Origin: JBMDXK01 sp048594375
GTDB taxonomy: Bacteria > Pseudomonadota > Alphaproteobacteria > Rhizobiales > Methylopilaceae
Assembly: GCA_048594375.1 (NCBI GenBank)
Contig: JBMDXK010000028.1
Span: 1-17,863 of the forward strand
Direction: 5' to 3'
DNA: 17,863 bases
Part shown: in pieces, positions 1 through 6,427 of the stretch
How the letters are laid out: every line of letters starts with the position of its first letter
How positions within the stretch are numbered: position 1 is the first letter of the stretch
Position numbers and translations under genes: made by a program
The notes under the pieces: model-generated
The model's database searches: none
Told to the model about the DNA's origin: nothing
Seen by the model: only the letters and a program-made list of their open reading frames with translations

Positions 1-545
1 CCTTGCACGGTTCAGACGGAAAACACGCTGTACCACAAAATGCGCCACAATGGCTTACCTCTCCATCATTCTATGGGCAAACCAAAATAACGCAACATCA
101 TTAATCAGTTAGCAAAGCCCGCGTAAATAATTGAGATTGAAATAAAACCAGAATTCATTCCCCAAAACAATGGTTGCAAAGAATATGATTTCAATATTTC
201 GCTTTGGAATCACAATATTCATGCCCTTCAGTACCTAACCCAAATTCTTCCCAAGCCTTTTGATGCTCGCCTTCGTTCACAAGGTTTTCAAAACGGCTTA
301 GACGCAATATCATGAGCGAGCCATTATGAAACTGTTAAACTCACCCGTTATTTTGCACCTTTATCCTCCAAGCATGAAAACAGCGCCGCTGGAGAGAAGG
401 TAGAAAACTGCGTCTCCACTCTTAGACGGGATCTGAGAAATCGGAACAGGTGAGATAAGTGTATTTTGGTTTTTGAAGATGGTATTTTGCCAGAAACAGG
501 AGCCGATATGAGGAAAAAGAGCAAAACGTAACCACAGTGCTGCCT
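1..545. other. Decayed A+T-rich region left of the integrase relic
   Basis: No intact gene could be supported here. All six frames are broken by frequent stops, and the longer open stretches have unconvincing composition, including a 99-residue minus frame that runs through the integrase relic in the wrong frame. One short minus-strand reading frame (191-313) reads like protein and is listed separately. With the broken integrase next door, I infer the eroded end of an old mobile element. Confidence 0.4.
191..313 (-). CDS. Small ORF or gene fragment, 40 aa, unknown
   Basis: A 40-codon minus-strand frame from ATG at 313 to TGA at 191. I do not recognise it. The residues look protein-like rather than random: a charged helical stretch around FENLVNEGEHQKAWEEF, followed by a Gly/Glu-rich segment and a short Lys-rich end. 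No good ribosome-binding site precedes the ATG, and an in-frame stop lies only a few codons upstream. It could be the C-terminal relic of a decayed gene, since it sits in eroded DNA beside a broken integrase, or a small real gene. Confidence is low because the evidence is composition only. Confidence 0.22.
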   Translation of the reverse strand: MILRLSRFENLVNEGEHQKAWEEFGLGTEGHEYCDSKAKY

Positions 546-562
546 TCAAGGCAAAAATGGCC

Positions 563-719
563 CTAGCGGCGAATGGCGGCTTCGGTCTGCGCCGGCCAGT
601 TTTTGGGCATCTCTCTTGCGCTTGAGCGTGACTGACTGAGAGGGAAAACCATGAATACAAACCGTCACGCGGTAGGAAGTTTTGCCCTCAGGCGTTGTCC
701 TCGTTTCGATGGTTGCCAT
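563..719 (-). pseudogene. Tyrosine-type phage integrase, N-terminal relic (frameshifted)
   Basis: The reading frame from ATG at 719 begins MATIETRTTPEGKTSYRV, which matches from memory the arm-binding N terminus of phage/ICE tyrosine integrases of alphaproteobacteria: a beta strand, then 'Y-R-V' and a 'K-R-K-x-D-A-Q-K' turn. After DAQK at residue 40 the frame breaks. Skipping the single C at 599 restores the expected continuation W-P-A-Q-T-E-A-A-I-R, which then hits TAG at 563-565. The core-binding and catalytic domains (R...H-x-x-R...Y) are missing. This is therefore a dead fragment with one +1 frameshift and a premature stop. It marks an old integration event; whether it belonged to this prophage or an earlier element cannot be told. 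Confidence 0.75.
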
Positions 720-732
720 ACATTCCGCCTCC

Positions 733-777
733 GCGCATTTTAAGGAAAAGTGGAAGCCGGTTTTTCTAAAAATGCGC
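733..777. repeat. 17-bp-arm imperfect inverted repeat
   Basis: The left arm (733-749, beginning GCGCATTTT) and right arm (761-777, ending AAAATGCGC) are complementary at 15 of 17 positions around an 11-nt spacer. It lies immediately upstream of the integrase relic's start on the minus strand. It could be a recombinase or excisionase binding or att-type site, or a hairpin terminator. A T-run sits inside the right arm, not after the stem, which argues against a standard terminator. Confidence 0.6.
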
Positions 778-897
778 AATTAAAATACGGGCGACACGAT
801 ACAAAGCATGCCGGTATCTTACAACACTTTCCTTGTTCAAACAGTGATGGAATGGACCGCGGCGCGTTTAAAAACAAATGCTTGAGAGGTTGCGGCT

Positions 898-1256
898 CAT
901 TGTGGGGTAATGCCTACAATGCAGAATAAGGCTAAGAATGCTCAGTGTTATTTTTTTATATAGTGCCTTGAAACACTATCTTTGCCGCACCATATCTACT
1001 GTAATCCTGCCAATTGGGGCAGTGAGTATGTGGTTTATGAAGGCAATAACTATTTGAATCGCGAACCGGCAATAGTCGCCATGGTTCTGCGAATCACAGA
1101 AGTTAACCTTTATGAGAATACATAGCGCGATAGCCATAATCGGTTTTCCATGTGTATTATACCATATCAAGTTCAAACTATGACTTACCGTAAGGAATTG
1201 AGCCTCGGCTCCAGTCTAGCGGGGGGTTGGTGTCGGTAGCCTTATTCCCCCCACTA
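898..1256 (+). ncRNA. Candidate structured RNA upstream of the reverse transcriptase
   Basis: This gene-free stretch carries successive short stems, all readable on the plus strand. They are: 898-906/913-921 (9 bp, one G-U, 6-nt loop); 960-965/974-979 (6 bp); 1007-1011/1018-1022 (5 bp); 1049-1054/1071-1076 (6 bp, with outer 1042-1044/1078-1080); 1085-1089/1097-1101 (5 bp); 1200-1203/1208-1211 (4-nt loop); and 1217-1219+1221-1226/1247-1252+1254-1256 (nine pairs, one mismatch). The last closes 50 nt before the RT start. Defence-associated RTs such as DRT2 and DRT9 are known to use a structured RNA encoded just upstream of the RT. Ends and promoter are not determined, and no convincing -35/-10 was seen. 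The call rests on context and hand-found stems. Confidence 0.42.
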
Positions 1257-1306
1257 AGTGAAAAACATTATGGACATATACGCGGTTTTTTTTTGATCAT
1301 AATGCC

Positions 1307-2785
1307 TTGTATAGGGCTGAATTCAAAAACAAGGGATATCCCCATTTTGATTCGGAATACTCCCAGAGTCAGGTTCATAAAATCTTAGAAGGACTAAAAG
1401 AAAGCGGACGAGTATCCCATACTTTCTATCCTTTAATACGATATCAAATTCCCAAATATAAGCGTCGCGAAGACGGGCGCATATATATCGATAGAAAGAA
1501 TCCCCGCCACATCATGCACACGGCGCGCGTCGATGCGAATATTTATTCTTTTTATAGAAACATATTGATGAATCAATATGATGATTTGTTAAAAGAACTG
1601 GAGATTGATGATTGCGTTATTGCATACCGAAAAATTCCCGTGAATAGCAATTCGGATAAAAATAAATGCAACGTACATTTTGCAAATGACGCAATGGATG
1701 AAATTCGGCGTCAGGTCGAGCAGCAGGAAAATTGCGTCGCGATTGCAATGGATATCACCAAGTTCTTCGATAGTCTTAATCACAATATAATCAAACGTCA
1801 GTGGTGTCGAGTGATGGGGTTTCCAGAAGGCCTCTCAGATGATCATTTTACCATCTATAAGAATATCACTCGCTTTCGCTATATTGACGCAAAGAAATTA
1901 GAAAAACTACTAAAGATAGATATAGCAGAAATATGCAGAGAAAATAATAATATAAGGAAAGAGAACAAGGCTTTAAAAAGGGCTGAACAACCTCTCAAAA
2001 AAATAAACCTTAAGCTATGCAGTGATTCAGATTTCAGGAATCTGGTGCTGAAAGAGACACTGACTGGCGATACCAAAGGTATACCGCAGGGCACTGCCAT
2101 TTCCGATGTAATCGCCAATATGTACATGCTGGAATTCGATGTCAGCATGAAGAAATTTTCGGAAGAAAATAATGGTTATTACCGACGCTATTCGGACGAC
2201 ATTTTGTTTATATGTCCTGCTGCCCATCAGGATAAGGCGATTCAATTCATTTCAGATTTGATTGGTTCAGTTGAACTAACAATCAGCGCAGGGAAAACAC
2301 TGGTATCTAGATTTGATAAAACGGAAACGGGCGTTAACTGTAGCACCTTTGAGGGACCAGATTTAAAGCCAATTGGCAAACCCTTCGAATATCTGGGGCT
2401 ATCATTCAATGGGCGTAATAAAAGAATCCGCCAGTCGACTATTTCAGGCTTTTATGACAAGCTTAGCGCACGCATCAAAAAGGAAGTTGGGATTGCAATT
2501 TCAAAGCTAGAAAAAAAAGGCAATACCACTCCGACGGCAGCTGAAATATTTAAGATCATAAGTTTTGATATGATCAGAAACAGCTATATGCAAAATCGAA
2601 ATCTTGATCCAGATGAAGAATTTATGGGTAATTTTTATACCTACTCCCAGCTTGTTTCGGATGTGACAAAAAACCCTGAAGCGGCAGACATATTTAAAGG
2701 GCTTGGCTCTTGGATTAAACAGCGTGCGCAGAAATACTGTAGAGATAGGGAGCGCAAACAAAATCGGAAGCTAATTGGTGCGTAG
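1307..2785 (+). CDS. Reverse transcriptase, defence-associated (DRT / unknown-group) type
   Basis: 492 aa from a TTG start. RT core motifs in order: AMDITKFFD (catalytic Asp149), GIPQGTAIS (258-266), YRRYSDDIL (catalytic Asp297-Asp298; YSDD box) and EYLGLSF (361-367). The N-terminal 'YPHFD...SHTFYPLIRY...VIAYRKIP...FANDAM' is, from recall, typical of long solitary RTs of the 'unknown group' antiphage class, nearest DRT2/DRT9-like. I cannot assign the subgroup. A charged, probably helical insertion (about 196-235) lies between the finger/palm motifs and GIPQG, and a C-terminal domain (about 370-492) has no nuclease or protease motif. Retron VTG and group II maturase motifs are absent, so it is neither. 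No ATG exists in frame. TTG puts HFD at residue 13, which fits the family, but no Shine-Dalgarno is present. The gene is visibly A+T-richer than the phage genes, suggesting separate acquisition. Expected role: cDNA synthesis on its own upstream RNA after phage infection. Confidence 0.92.
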   Translation: MYRAEFKNKGYPHFDSEYSQSQVHKILEGLKESGRVSHTFYPLIRYQIPKYKRREDGRIYIDRKNPRHIMHTARVDANIYSFYRNILMNQYDDLLKELEIDDCVIAYRKIPVNSNSDKNKCNVHFANDAMDEIRRQVEQQENCVAIAMDITKFFDSLNHNIIKRQWCRVMGFPEGLSDDHFTIYKNITRFRYIDAKKLEKLLKIDIAEICRENNNIRKENKALKRAEQPLKKINLKLCSDSDFRNLVLKETLTGDTKGIPQGTAISDVIANMYMLEFDVSMKKFSEENNGYYRRYSDDILFICPAAHQDKAIQFISDLIGSVELTISAGKTLVSRFDKTETGVNCSTFEGPDLKPIGKPFEYLGLSFNGRNKRIRQSTISGFYDKLSARIKKEVGIAISKLEKKGNTTPTAAEIFKIISFDMIRNSYMQNRNLDPDEEFMGNFYTYSQLVSDVTKNPEAADIFKGLGSWIKQRAQKYCRDRERKQNRKLIGA

Positions 2786-2787
2786 TG

Positions 2788-2847
2788 CCGCCATCTGTTG
2801 TCCTAGAACTATTTAACAGATCATGTTTCAGGAAATAAAAATGGCGG
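2788..2847. repeat. Nested inverted repeats after the RT gene
   Basis: Starting 3 nt after the RT stop codon there are two interlocked perfect inverted repeats: CCGCCAT (2788-2794) with ATGGCGG (2841-2847), and ATCTGTT (2793-2799) with AACAGAT (2815-2821). No U-tract follows either, so a standard intrinsic terminator is unlikely. They could fold the 3' end of the RT transcript or be part of a recombination site. Confidence 0.5.
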
Positions 2848-2953
2848 AAGAGGTGGGAGTGGGATAAAATCTCTTAACCAGATACTTAACCCTGTCTAAC
2901 CGCCGAAAATCAGCCATTGCTTTATAAAGATTTTTAGCTCGGTTTGTCTAACC
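2842..2953. other. Possible attachment or junction region
   Basis: Positions 2842-2859 (TGGCGGAAGAGGTGGGAG) closely resemble the reverse complement of a tRNA-Ser 3' end, a common integrase target, but the match decays before the T-loop. To its right are four TAACC motifs (2875-2879, 2888-2892, 2898-2901 and 2949-2953), two of them inside the 9-mer TGTCTAACC (2893-2901, 2945-2953). Clustered direct repeats of this kind are typical of integrase arm sites. The tRNA comparison is from memory. Confidence 0.25.
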
Positions 2954-2987
2954 TTTTTTTCTTTTATTCAAAGCTGCACAGCCGTTC

Positions 2988-3431
2988 TCATCTCCCTGCC
3001 CTCTTCCCCTGCGCGTCCAGAACCTGCTCAAGCAGTGTTTCAATCCGCGCGAGGCGTGACCCCATAGCCGCAGAAGCCTTTGAAAACTCGGACTTGATCT
3101 CTTCCGTTTTTGTATTGTTTTCTTTTACGGTGGCTTCAAGCATTTGAATGCGGTACTGGATCGTTTCAAACTGCTGGATTTTTGTTTCTAGCCGCGAGAA
3201 CCGGCCTTCATTTTCCTGCGCCCTCGTTGCATGAGCTGCAAGATGGTTCTTTTGCCAGTCCTCAATGGCTGAAATTTTGGAAGGCATTTCTTTGTTTTTG
3301 GTGTGGAACTCAGTCACATCTTTTACTTGATAATGAATACCACCAAGATTTAAAAGGCCGCCCACAAGCGTGATTATCACCGCCCAGACGACCCCCGGAT
3401 TTGAACGAAACCAACTTGCTGTTTGCGCCAT
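2988..3431 (-). CDS. Membrane-anchored coiled-coil protein at end of lysis cassette
   Basis: 147 aa. The start at 3431 was chosen because it follows the outer spanin stop by one base and begins just before a single membrane segment (about residues 13-32, VVWAVIITLVGGLLNLGG). The rest (about 50-147) is highly charged and predicted helical/coiled-coil, with repeated Leu/Ile heptad positions around 75-140. It is the last gene of the lysis cluster on the minus strand. I recognise no named family. Its layout recalls small phage membrane proteins such as the XhlA-like hemolysin or holin-associated group, so a holin-accessory or lysis-timing role is inferred from context only. The same architecture recurs in the shorter gene at 13280-13519. 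No intrinsic terminator with a clear stem was found downstream. Confidence 0.72.
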   Translation of the reverse strand: MAQTASWFRSNPGVVWAVIITLVGGLLNLGGIHYQVKDVTEFHTKNKEMPSKISAIEDWQKNHLAAHATRAQENEGRFSRLETKIQQFETIQYRIQMLEATVKENNTKTEEIKSEFSKASAAMGSRLARIETLLEQVLDAQGKRAGR

Positions 3432-3432
3432 G

Positions 3433-3639
3433 CTACACCATTGGCCTTTCCCACCCACAAGCCGCGATACCGGCTTCGATGTTGACGTTGATCCAGCGGC
3501 GGTCTTGCGCGGCCACACCCTGCACCGCGTGCGCCGGTGCGCGGAAAATGGCGCATTCACCGGCTACACTGGCAGGCTTTGCTGTCTGGCATCCGGCCAG
3601 AGCGATGGCACTATAGGTCACAATCAGCTTGTATAACAT
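3433..3639 (-). CDS. Outer-membrane spanin-like lipoprotein (Rz1-like)
   Basis: 68 aa. The start at 3639 is supported by a strong GGGGGAGA Shine-Dalgarno. It has a signal peptide with lipobox L-A-G-C, the lipidated Cys being residue 17, followed by a short mature domain with two more cysteines (29 and 61) and the ending EAGIAACGWERP, which recalls similar small lipoproteins in Rhizobiales prophages. Its first 29 bases overlap the 3' end of the preceding inner-membrane protein in another frame, the usual Rz/Rz1 arrangement. Known role of the family: the lipoprotein sits in the outer membrane and joins the inner-membrane spanin across the periplasm to fuse the two membranes at the end of lysis. 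It is not notably proline-rich, unlike lambda Rz1. Confidence 0.75.
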   Translation of the reverse strand: MLYKLIVTYSAIALAGCQTAKPASVAGECAIFRAPAHAVQGVAAQDRRWINVNIEAGIAACGWERPMV

Positions 3640-3874
3640 TCCAATCTCCCCCACGATCAAAACAATCATCCACGCTGAGCCGCACCTTTTCAGCGGCCTT
3701 TGCTGCCACCTTGTTTTGTTGTTCCACGGCATGCAGCGCCGCATTAAAGCCTTGCCGCTTGTGATAGGCAGCCACACCGGCATAAACAGCCCACATCGCC
3801 AATCCAGCCAACAAAAAAGCCAGCGTGTTCCGCGTCAGCTTGTTGCCTGCCAGTAATGATAAAATCGCGCTCAT
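3611..3874 (-). CDS. Inner-membrane spanin-like protein (Rz-like)
   Basis: 87 aa from ATG at 3874, which overlaps the endolysin stop in an ATGA junction, so translation is probably coupled. One N-terminal membrane segment (about residues 18-37, AFLLAGLAMWAVYAGVAAYH) is followed by a basic/helical stretch (38-66) and a short tail containing two cysteines (71 and 85). Single-pass N-in topology, small size, position right after the endolysin and overlap with a lipoprotein gene in another frame identify it as the i-spanin partner. It is shorter than lambda Rz (about 150 aa), with little coiled coil, so the complex would span the periplasm with fewer residues. A holin-like role is the main alternative. 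Confidence 0.68.
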   Translation of the reverse strand: MSAILSLLAGNKLTRNTLAFLLAGLAMWAVYAGVAAYHKRQGFNAALHAVEQQNKVAAKAAEKVRLSVDDCFDRGGDWNVIQADCDL

Positions 3875-4509
3875 TCTGTCGCCCTCAGCTTGCGCCACGC
3901 GAAGTATCCAGCCGCCGCCACCACAATCACCGCCACGATAATGCGCACCACATCGCCGGATGACAGTGCATCTTGCTGGCCGGTCAAGGCATCCACCACT
4001 GCGATAATCGGGTCAGCGGCCACAGGCGTTGCCACGCTTGCACCGGCACCCACTGCCGCAATGGCCTTTGCACTGGCTTGGTTTTCGGTTTCGCCGGTAT
4101 ATTTTGCAGCGGGAAGCTGCACGTTGGCGGGGTATGCCTTCCACGGCAATTGCCAGTGTGGGCCATCTTTAAAAGACTTCCAGTCGCCGCCCCACTCCAA
4201 CGCCACGCCCACCTCTTTTGCCGCGCGTTTGATGACCTTTGCAAGCCGGTGATACAGCGGCCAATCCCACGACACTTGACCGTTTACAAACGGTGCCAGA
4301 TCAACCGCGTGGCCGGTCAGGTGGCGGCTGTTCATGGTTTTGCTGGCACCTTGCGCCACAAGCTGCTTTTGCCGGTCAAGCGTGCGCATTCCTTCCAGCA
4401 CCGTAAAATCAATATCGGTGATCTGGATGGCACGTTCCACCACCTTTACCAGATCACGATGCACACCATGCAGCCGGTCGCGGCTACGCTGGGATAAAGC
4501 GTATTGCAT
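3871..4509 (-). CDS. M15-family zinc peptidase endolysin with C-terminal membrane segment
   Basis: 212 aa. The ATG at 4509 was chosen over 4521 because GGAG sits 6 nt before it. The peptidase domain (about 1-125) has the M15 signature SRHLTGHAVDL (Zn ligands His63 and Asp70) and EWGGDW...DGPHWQL (Zn ligand His118, probable catalytic acid Asp115), as in phage L-Ala-D-Glu/D-Ala-type peptidoglycan peptidases. An Ala/Pro-rich linker (about 135-182) leads to one membrane helix (about 187-204) and a short basic C-terminal tail. Most M15 endolysins stop after the peptidase domain, so the tail anchor is unusual. It may tether the enzyme to the inner membrane or let it act partly as its own export or holin component (inference). 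It heads the lysis cluster, and a terminator lies just upstream of its start. Confidence 0.9.
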   Translation of the reverse strand: MQYALSQRSRDRLHGVHRDLVKVVERAIQITDIDFTVLEGMRTLDRQKQLVAQGASKTMNSRHLTGHAVDLAPFVNGQVSWDWPLYHRLAKVIKRAAKEVGVALEWGGDWKSFKDGPHWQLPWKAYPANVQLPAAKYTGETENQASAKAIAAVGAGASVATPVAADPIIAVVDALTGQQDALSSGDVVRIIVAVIVVAAAGYFAWRKLRATE

Positions 4510-4532
4510 AAATTTCTCCATGGTTGAGATAC

Positions 4533-4554
4533 AAAAAAACCGCCCCAAGGGCGG
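4533..4554 (-). terminator. Intrinsic terminator between tail fibre and lysis genes
   Basis: Read on the minus strand: a 6-bp perfect G+C stem (4549-4554 with 4540-4545), a 3-nt loop, then seven U (4533-4539). It would stop transcription arriving from the tail fibre gene and lies 24 nt before the endolysin start. Confidence 0.85.
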
Positions 4555-4679
4555 CGGATGTGCGTCCCTTTTTTCATCCTCAATCGAGGGGTGAAAAACG
4601 GACACGGCATTGTGGAGAGAAAACAGGCGTTAATCCCACATAACGGGATTTCGGGTCTGATTGCTCTATCAGGCGATTG

Positions 4680-4704
4680 AACTTGTGCATTTTTTGCACA
4701 AGTT
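4680..4704. repeat. 10-bp perfect hairpin after the tail fibre gene
   Basis: AACTTGTGCA (4680-4689) and TGCACAAGTT (4695-4704) are perfectly complementary around a T5 spacer. It begins four bases beyond the tail fibre stop codon. There is no U-run on the 3' side in either direction, so it may be an RNA-stabilising 3' stem, a Rho-region element or a protein-binding palindrome rather than a simple terminator. Confidence 0.75.
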
Positions 4705-4708
4705 GGGT

Positions 4709-6415
4709 TTAATCATTCAGCAGCGCTTGCAATTCCTCAATTTGCGCAGCTTGCGCATCCACTTTCGCACTCAGTTCCTGAACAGCCTTGATAAGCGGTG
4801 CGATAAACTGTTCATAGCGCAACGAGAGCAGGCTTTCTGGGTCATTAAAATCATTTTTTACATAGCCCGCAAAATCATCACAACCCACGGCGTCAAGAGA
4901 TTCTTTAACTTCCTGTGCAATTAAACCGTAATGCACGCGCCTTCCCGCACGATTTTCAACAACTTTTGTTTGACGTCCATAAGTCGGACGCAGCGCAAAA
5001 ATAGGAACCCCGTCTGCATCAACTTCGCCTGTATCGTATTCCTCTTTTTCAAGCTCCTGCTCTACACTCTCGATGATGCTTTCGCCGGTTATTAGCTGGT
5101 ATCGGCTTGGTTTTAAAAGATTGATAAACGTAAGACCAAGATCCGAACCGCTGATATTTTTTTTCATTCTACGGTCGGAGCCGACATTTGGCGCATTTGA
5201 AAGGTAAATGTTTGCTACACGCTGTGCTGCGCTACCAATGTCATACGCATTGTGCGCGGTAAAACCAAGACTTCCACCAATTGCGCATTTAAAGTTTCCG
5301 GGCTGGCCAGAGGCACCAATAATAAGATTACCGCCTTGGACATTGGAAAAACTGTCTCCAACGCCACCAGAAACACGTGCGGATGTTGATCCTGTACCAT
5401 CACCTTTTGAAATGTTAAGATAACACACTCCCGCAATCGTCGAGTACCGGAACATCGAATAAGTCCCGCTAGCACCTGAACTGGGATACATTTCAACAAA
5501 AATATTAGCGTTGCCGCCTGTATTCGTCGCCGAAATTTCCAGACCAGTGGCATACCGCTGATACATGCGACCGAACGACTGGGCGGCACCCGCTAGTGAA
5601 TTTGCAGCATAAACACCTGATAAAATATTATCGGGATACCAAGCCGTATAGTTTGAAGCGTCAACTCTTGCTCGCCACAGACAATTACCGTTACCATCAA
5701 TAAAGCGCTGTATCTGTGCTGTTGTGTTGTTGGCGGGGAAATTCTCAAACACCCCAGCGCCGTAACCCGCAGGAGAAGCAGAACCGTTAAGCCACGCAGC
5801 TTCACGCAAGAGAGAAGCATTCGCATACGTTGAAGTGCTTGTTGCGGTCAAATATCCTTGCAACCGCGTTGGCAAATTCGCATCAGTCCACACGTTACTG
5901 ACACCAGCTGGAAAACTCACAATCCCCGTTGCCCGCGCCACGCTCATGGCCGTCACCGGCGTTGAGCCATCTGCAAACGACCGCAAACGGAACTCGTTAT
6001 CAGATATAGTGCCGTGATCGAACAGATCACCATAGCCGGCCAGCGCGTAGCGCACGCGGTTAATGCCGCTGGAGCTGCCTTTTTGCAAAAGCATCTCTTT
6101 CAGATCAGCGGATGTGATGTTCAGAACCGCGCCGTAACGTGTAATAATCTGTTGTACCAGATCATAGAGCGCGGAAGGTGCCTGTGCCTCGCTGGCAAAG
6201 ATCGGAATGATGATATAAGCCGCCGCACTTGCGGCCGCCACCGTCGGTGTCACCAGCGTGATGGACGTGTTGCTGTTTACGCTGGCGACTTCATAAAGAT
6301 TGCCGCCGATAAACATCGGCCACCCTGCACGTACATTGGCCAGCCAAAACGTGCCGGTTCCTGTTACAGCAGTTGAATTGTTTGCAGCTGTCACCGTTCC
6401 TGCGCGATAAAACAT
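4709..6415 (-). CDS. Tail fibre/spike protein with S74 intramolecular chaperone domain
   Basis: 568 aa. The start at 6415 has a GGGGTGA Shine-Dalgarno. The N-terminal part (about 1-75, beginning MFYRAGTVTAANNSTAVTG) resembles the particle-attachment heads of phage fibre proteins. The middle (about 75-405) is Gly/Ser/Thr/Asn-rich and beta-like, as in trimeric receptor-binding shafts. From residue 413 there is a peptidase S74 chaperone: SDRRMKKNI (Ser413 and Lys418, spaced like the family's Ser-Lys dyad), GLTFINLLKPSRYQL and HYGLIAQEV, then a C-terminal coiled coil (about 540-566). The domain trimerises the fibre and then cleaves itself off. The gene follows the tail-tip gene and is separated from it by a terminator. 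It is the likely host-recognition protein. Confidence 0.92.
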   Translation of the reverse strand: MFYRAGTVTAANNSTAVTGTGTFWLANVRAGWPMFIGGNLYEVASVNSNTSITLVTPTVAAASAAAYIIIPIFASEAQAPSALYDLVQQIITRYGAVLNITSADLKEMLLQKGSSSGINRVRYALAGYGDLFDHGTISDNEFRLRSFADGSTPVTAMSVARATGIVSFPAGVSNVWTDANLPTRLQGYLTATSTSTYANASLLREAAWLNGSASPAGYGAGVFENFPANNTTAQIQRFIDGNGNCLWRARVDASNYTAWYPDNILSGVYAANSLAGAAQSFGRMYQRYATGLEISATNTGGNANIFVEMYPSSGASGTYSMFRYSTIAGVCYLNISKGDGTGSTSARVSGGVGDSFSNVQGGNLIIGASGQPGNFKCAIGGSLGFTAHNAYDIGSAAQRVANIYLSNAPNVGSDRRMKKNISGSDLGLTFINLLKPSRYQLITGESIIESVEQELEKEEYDTGEVDADGVPIFALRPTYGRQTKVVENRAGRRVHYGLIAQEVKESLDAVGCDDFAGYVKNDFNDPESLLSLRYEQFIAPLIKAVQELSAKVDAQAAQIEELQALLND

Positions 6416-6427
6416 CGTTCACCCCAT

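Noticed and set aside
361..660. 99-codon minus-strand ORF over the integrase relic
   Set aside because: It is in a different frame from the recognisable integrase N terminus and has Arg/Pro/Ala/Phe-rich shadow composition.
976..1176. 66-codon minus-strand ORF upstream of the RT
   Set aside because: It begins with TTG, lacks a ribosome-binding site, has an unremarkable hydrophobic composition and overlaps several hairpins; noted only as a stop-free stretch relevant to possible cDNA coding.
1307..2785. Retron RT or group II intron maturase
   Set aside because: There is no retron VTG motif after YxDD and no maturase X or HNH endonuclease domain; the N-terminal HFD...SHTFYPLI pattern and length fit UG/DRT-type RTs better.
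1307..2785. Diversity-generating retroelement
   Set aside because: No template-repeat/variable-repeat pair was noticed near the RT or at the 3' end of the tail fibre gene, and the hairpin leader fits DRT better. A self-alignment for A-specific mismatched repeats would settle it.
2842..2859. Complete tRNA-Ser gene
   Set aside because: Only about 18 bases resemble the 3' end; the T-loop, anticodon arm and D-arm cannot be traced in the following sequence.
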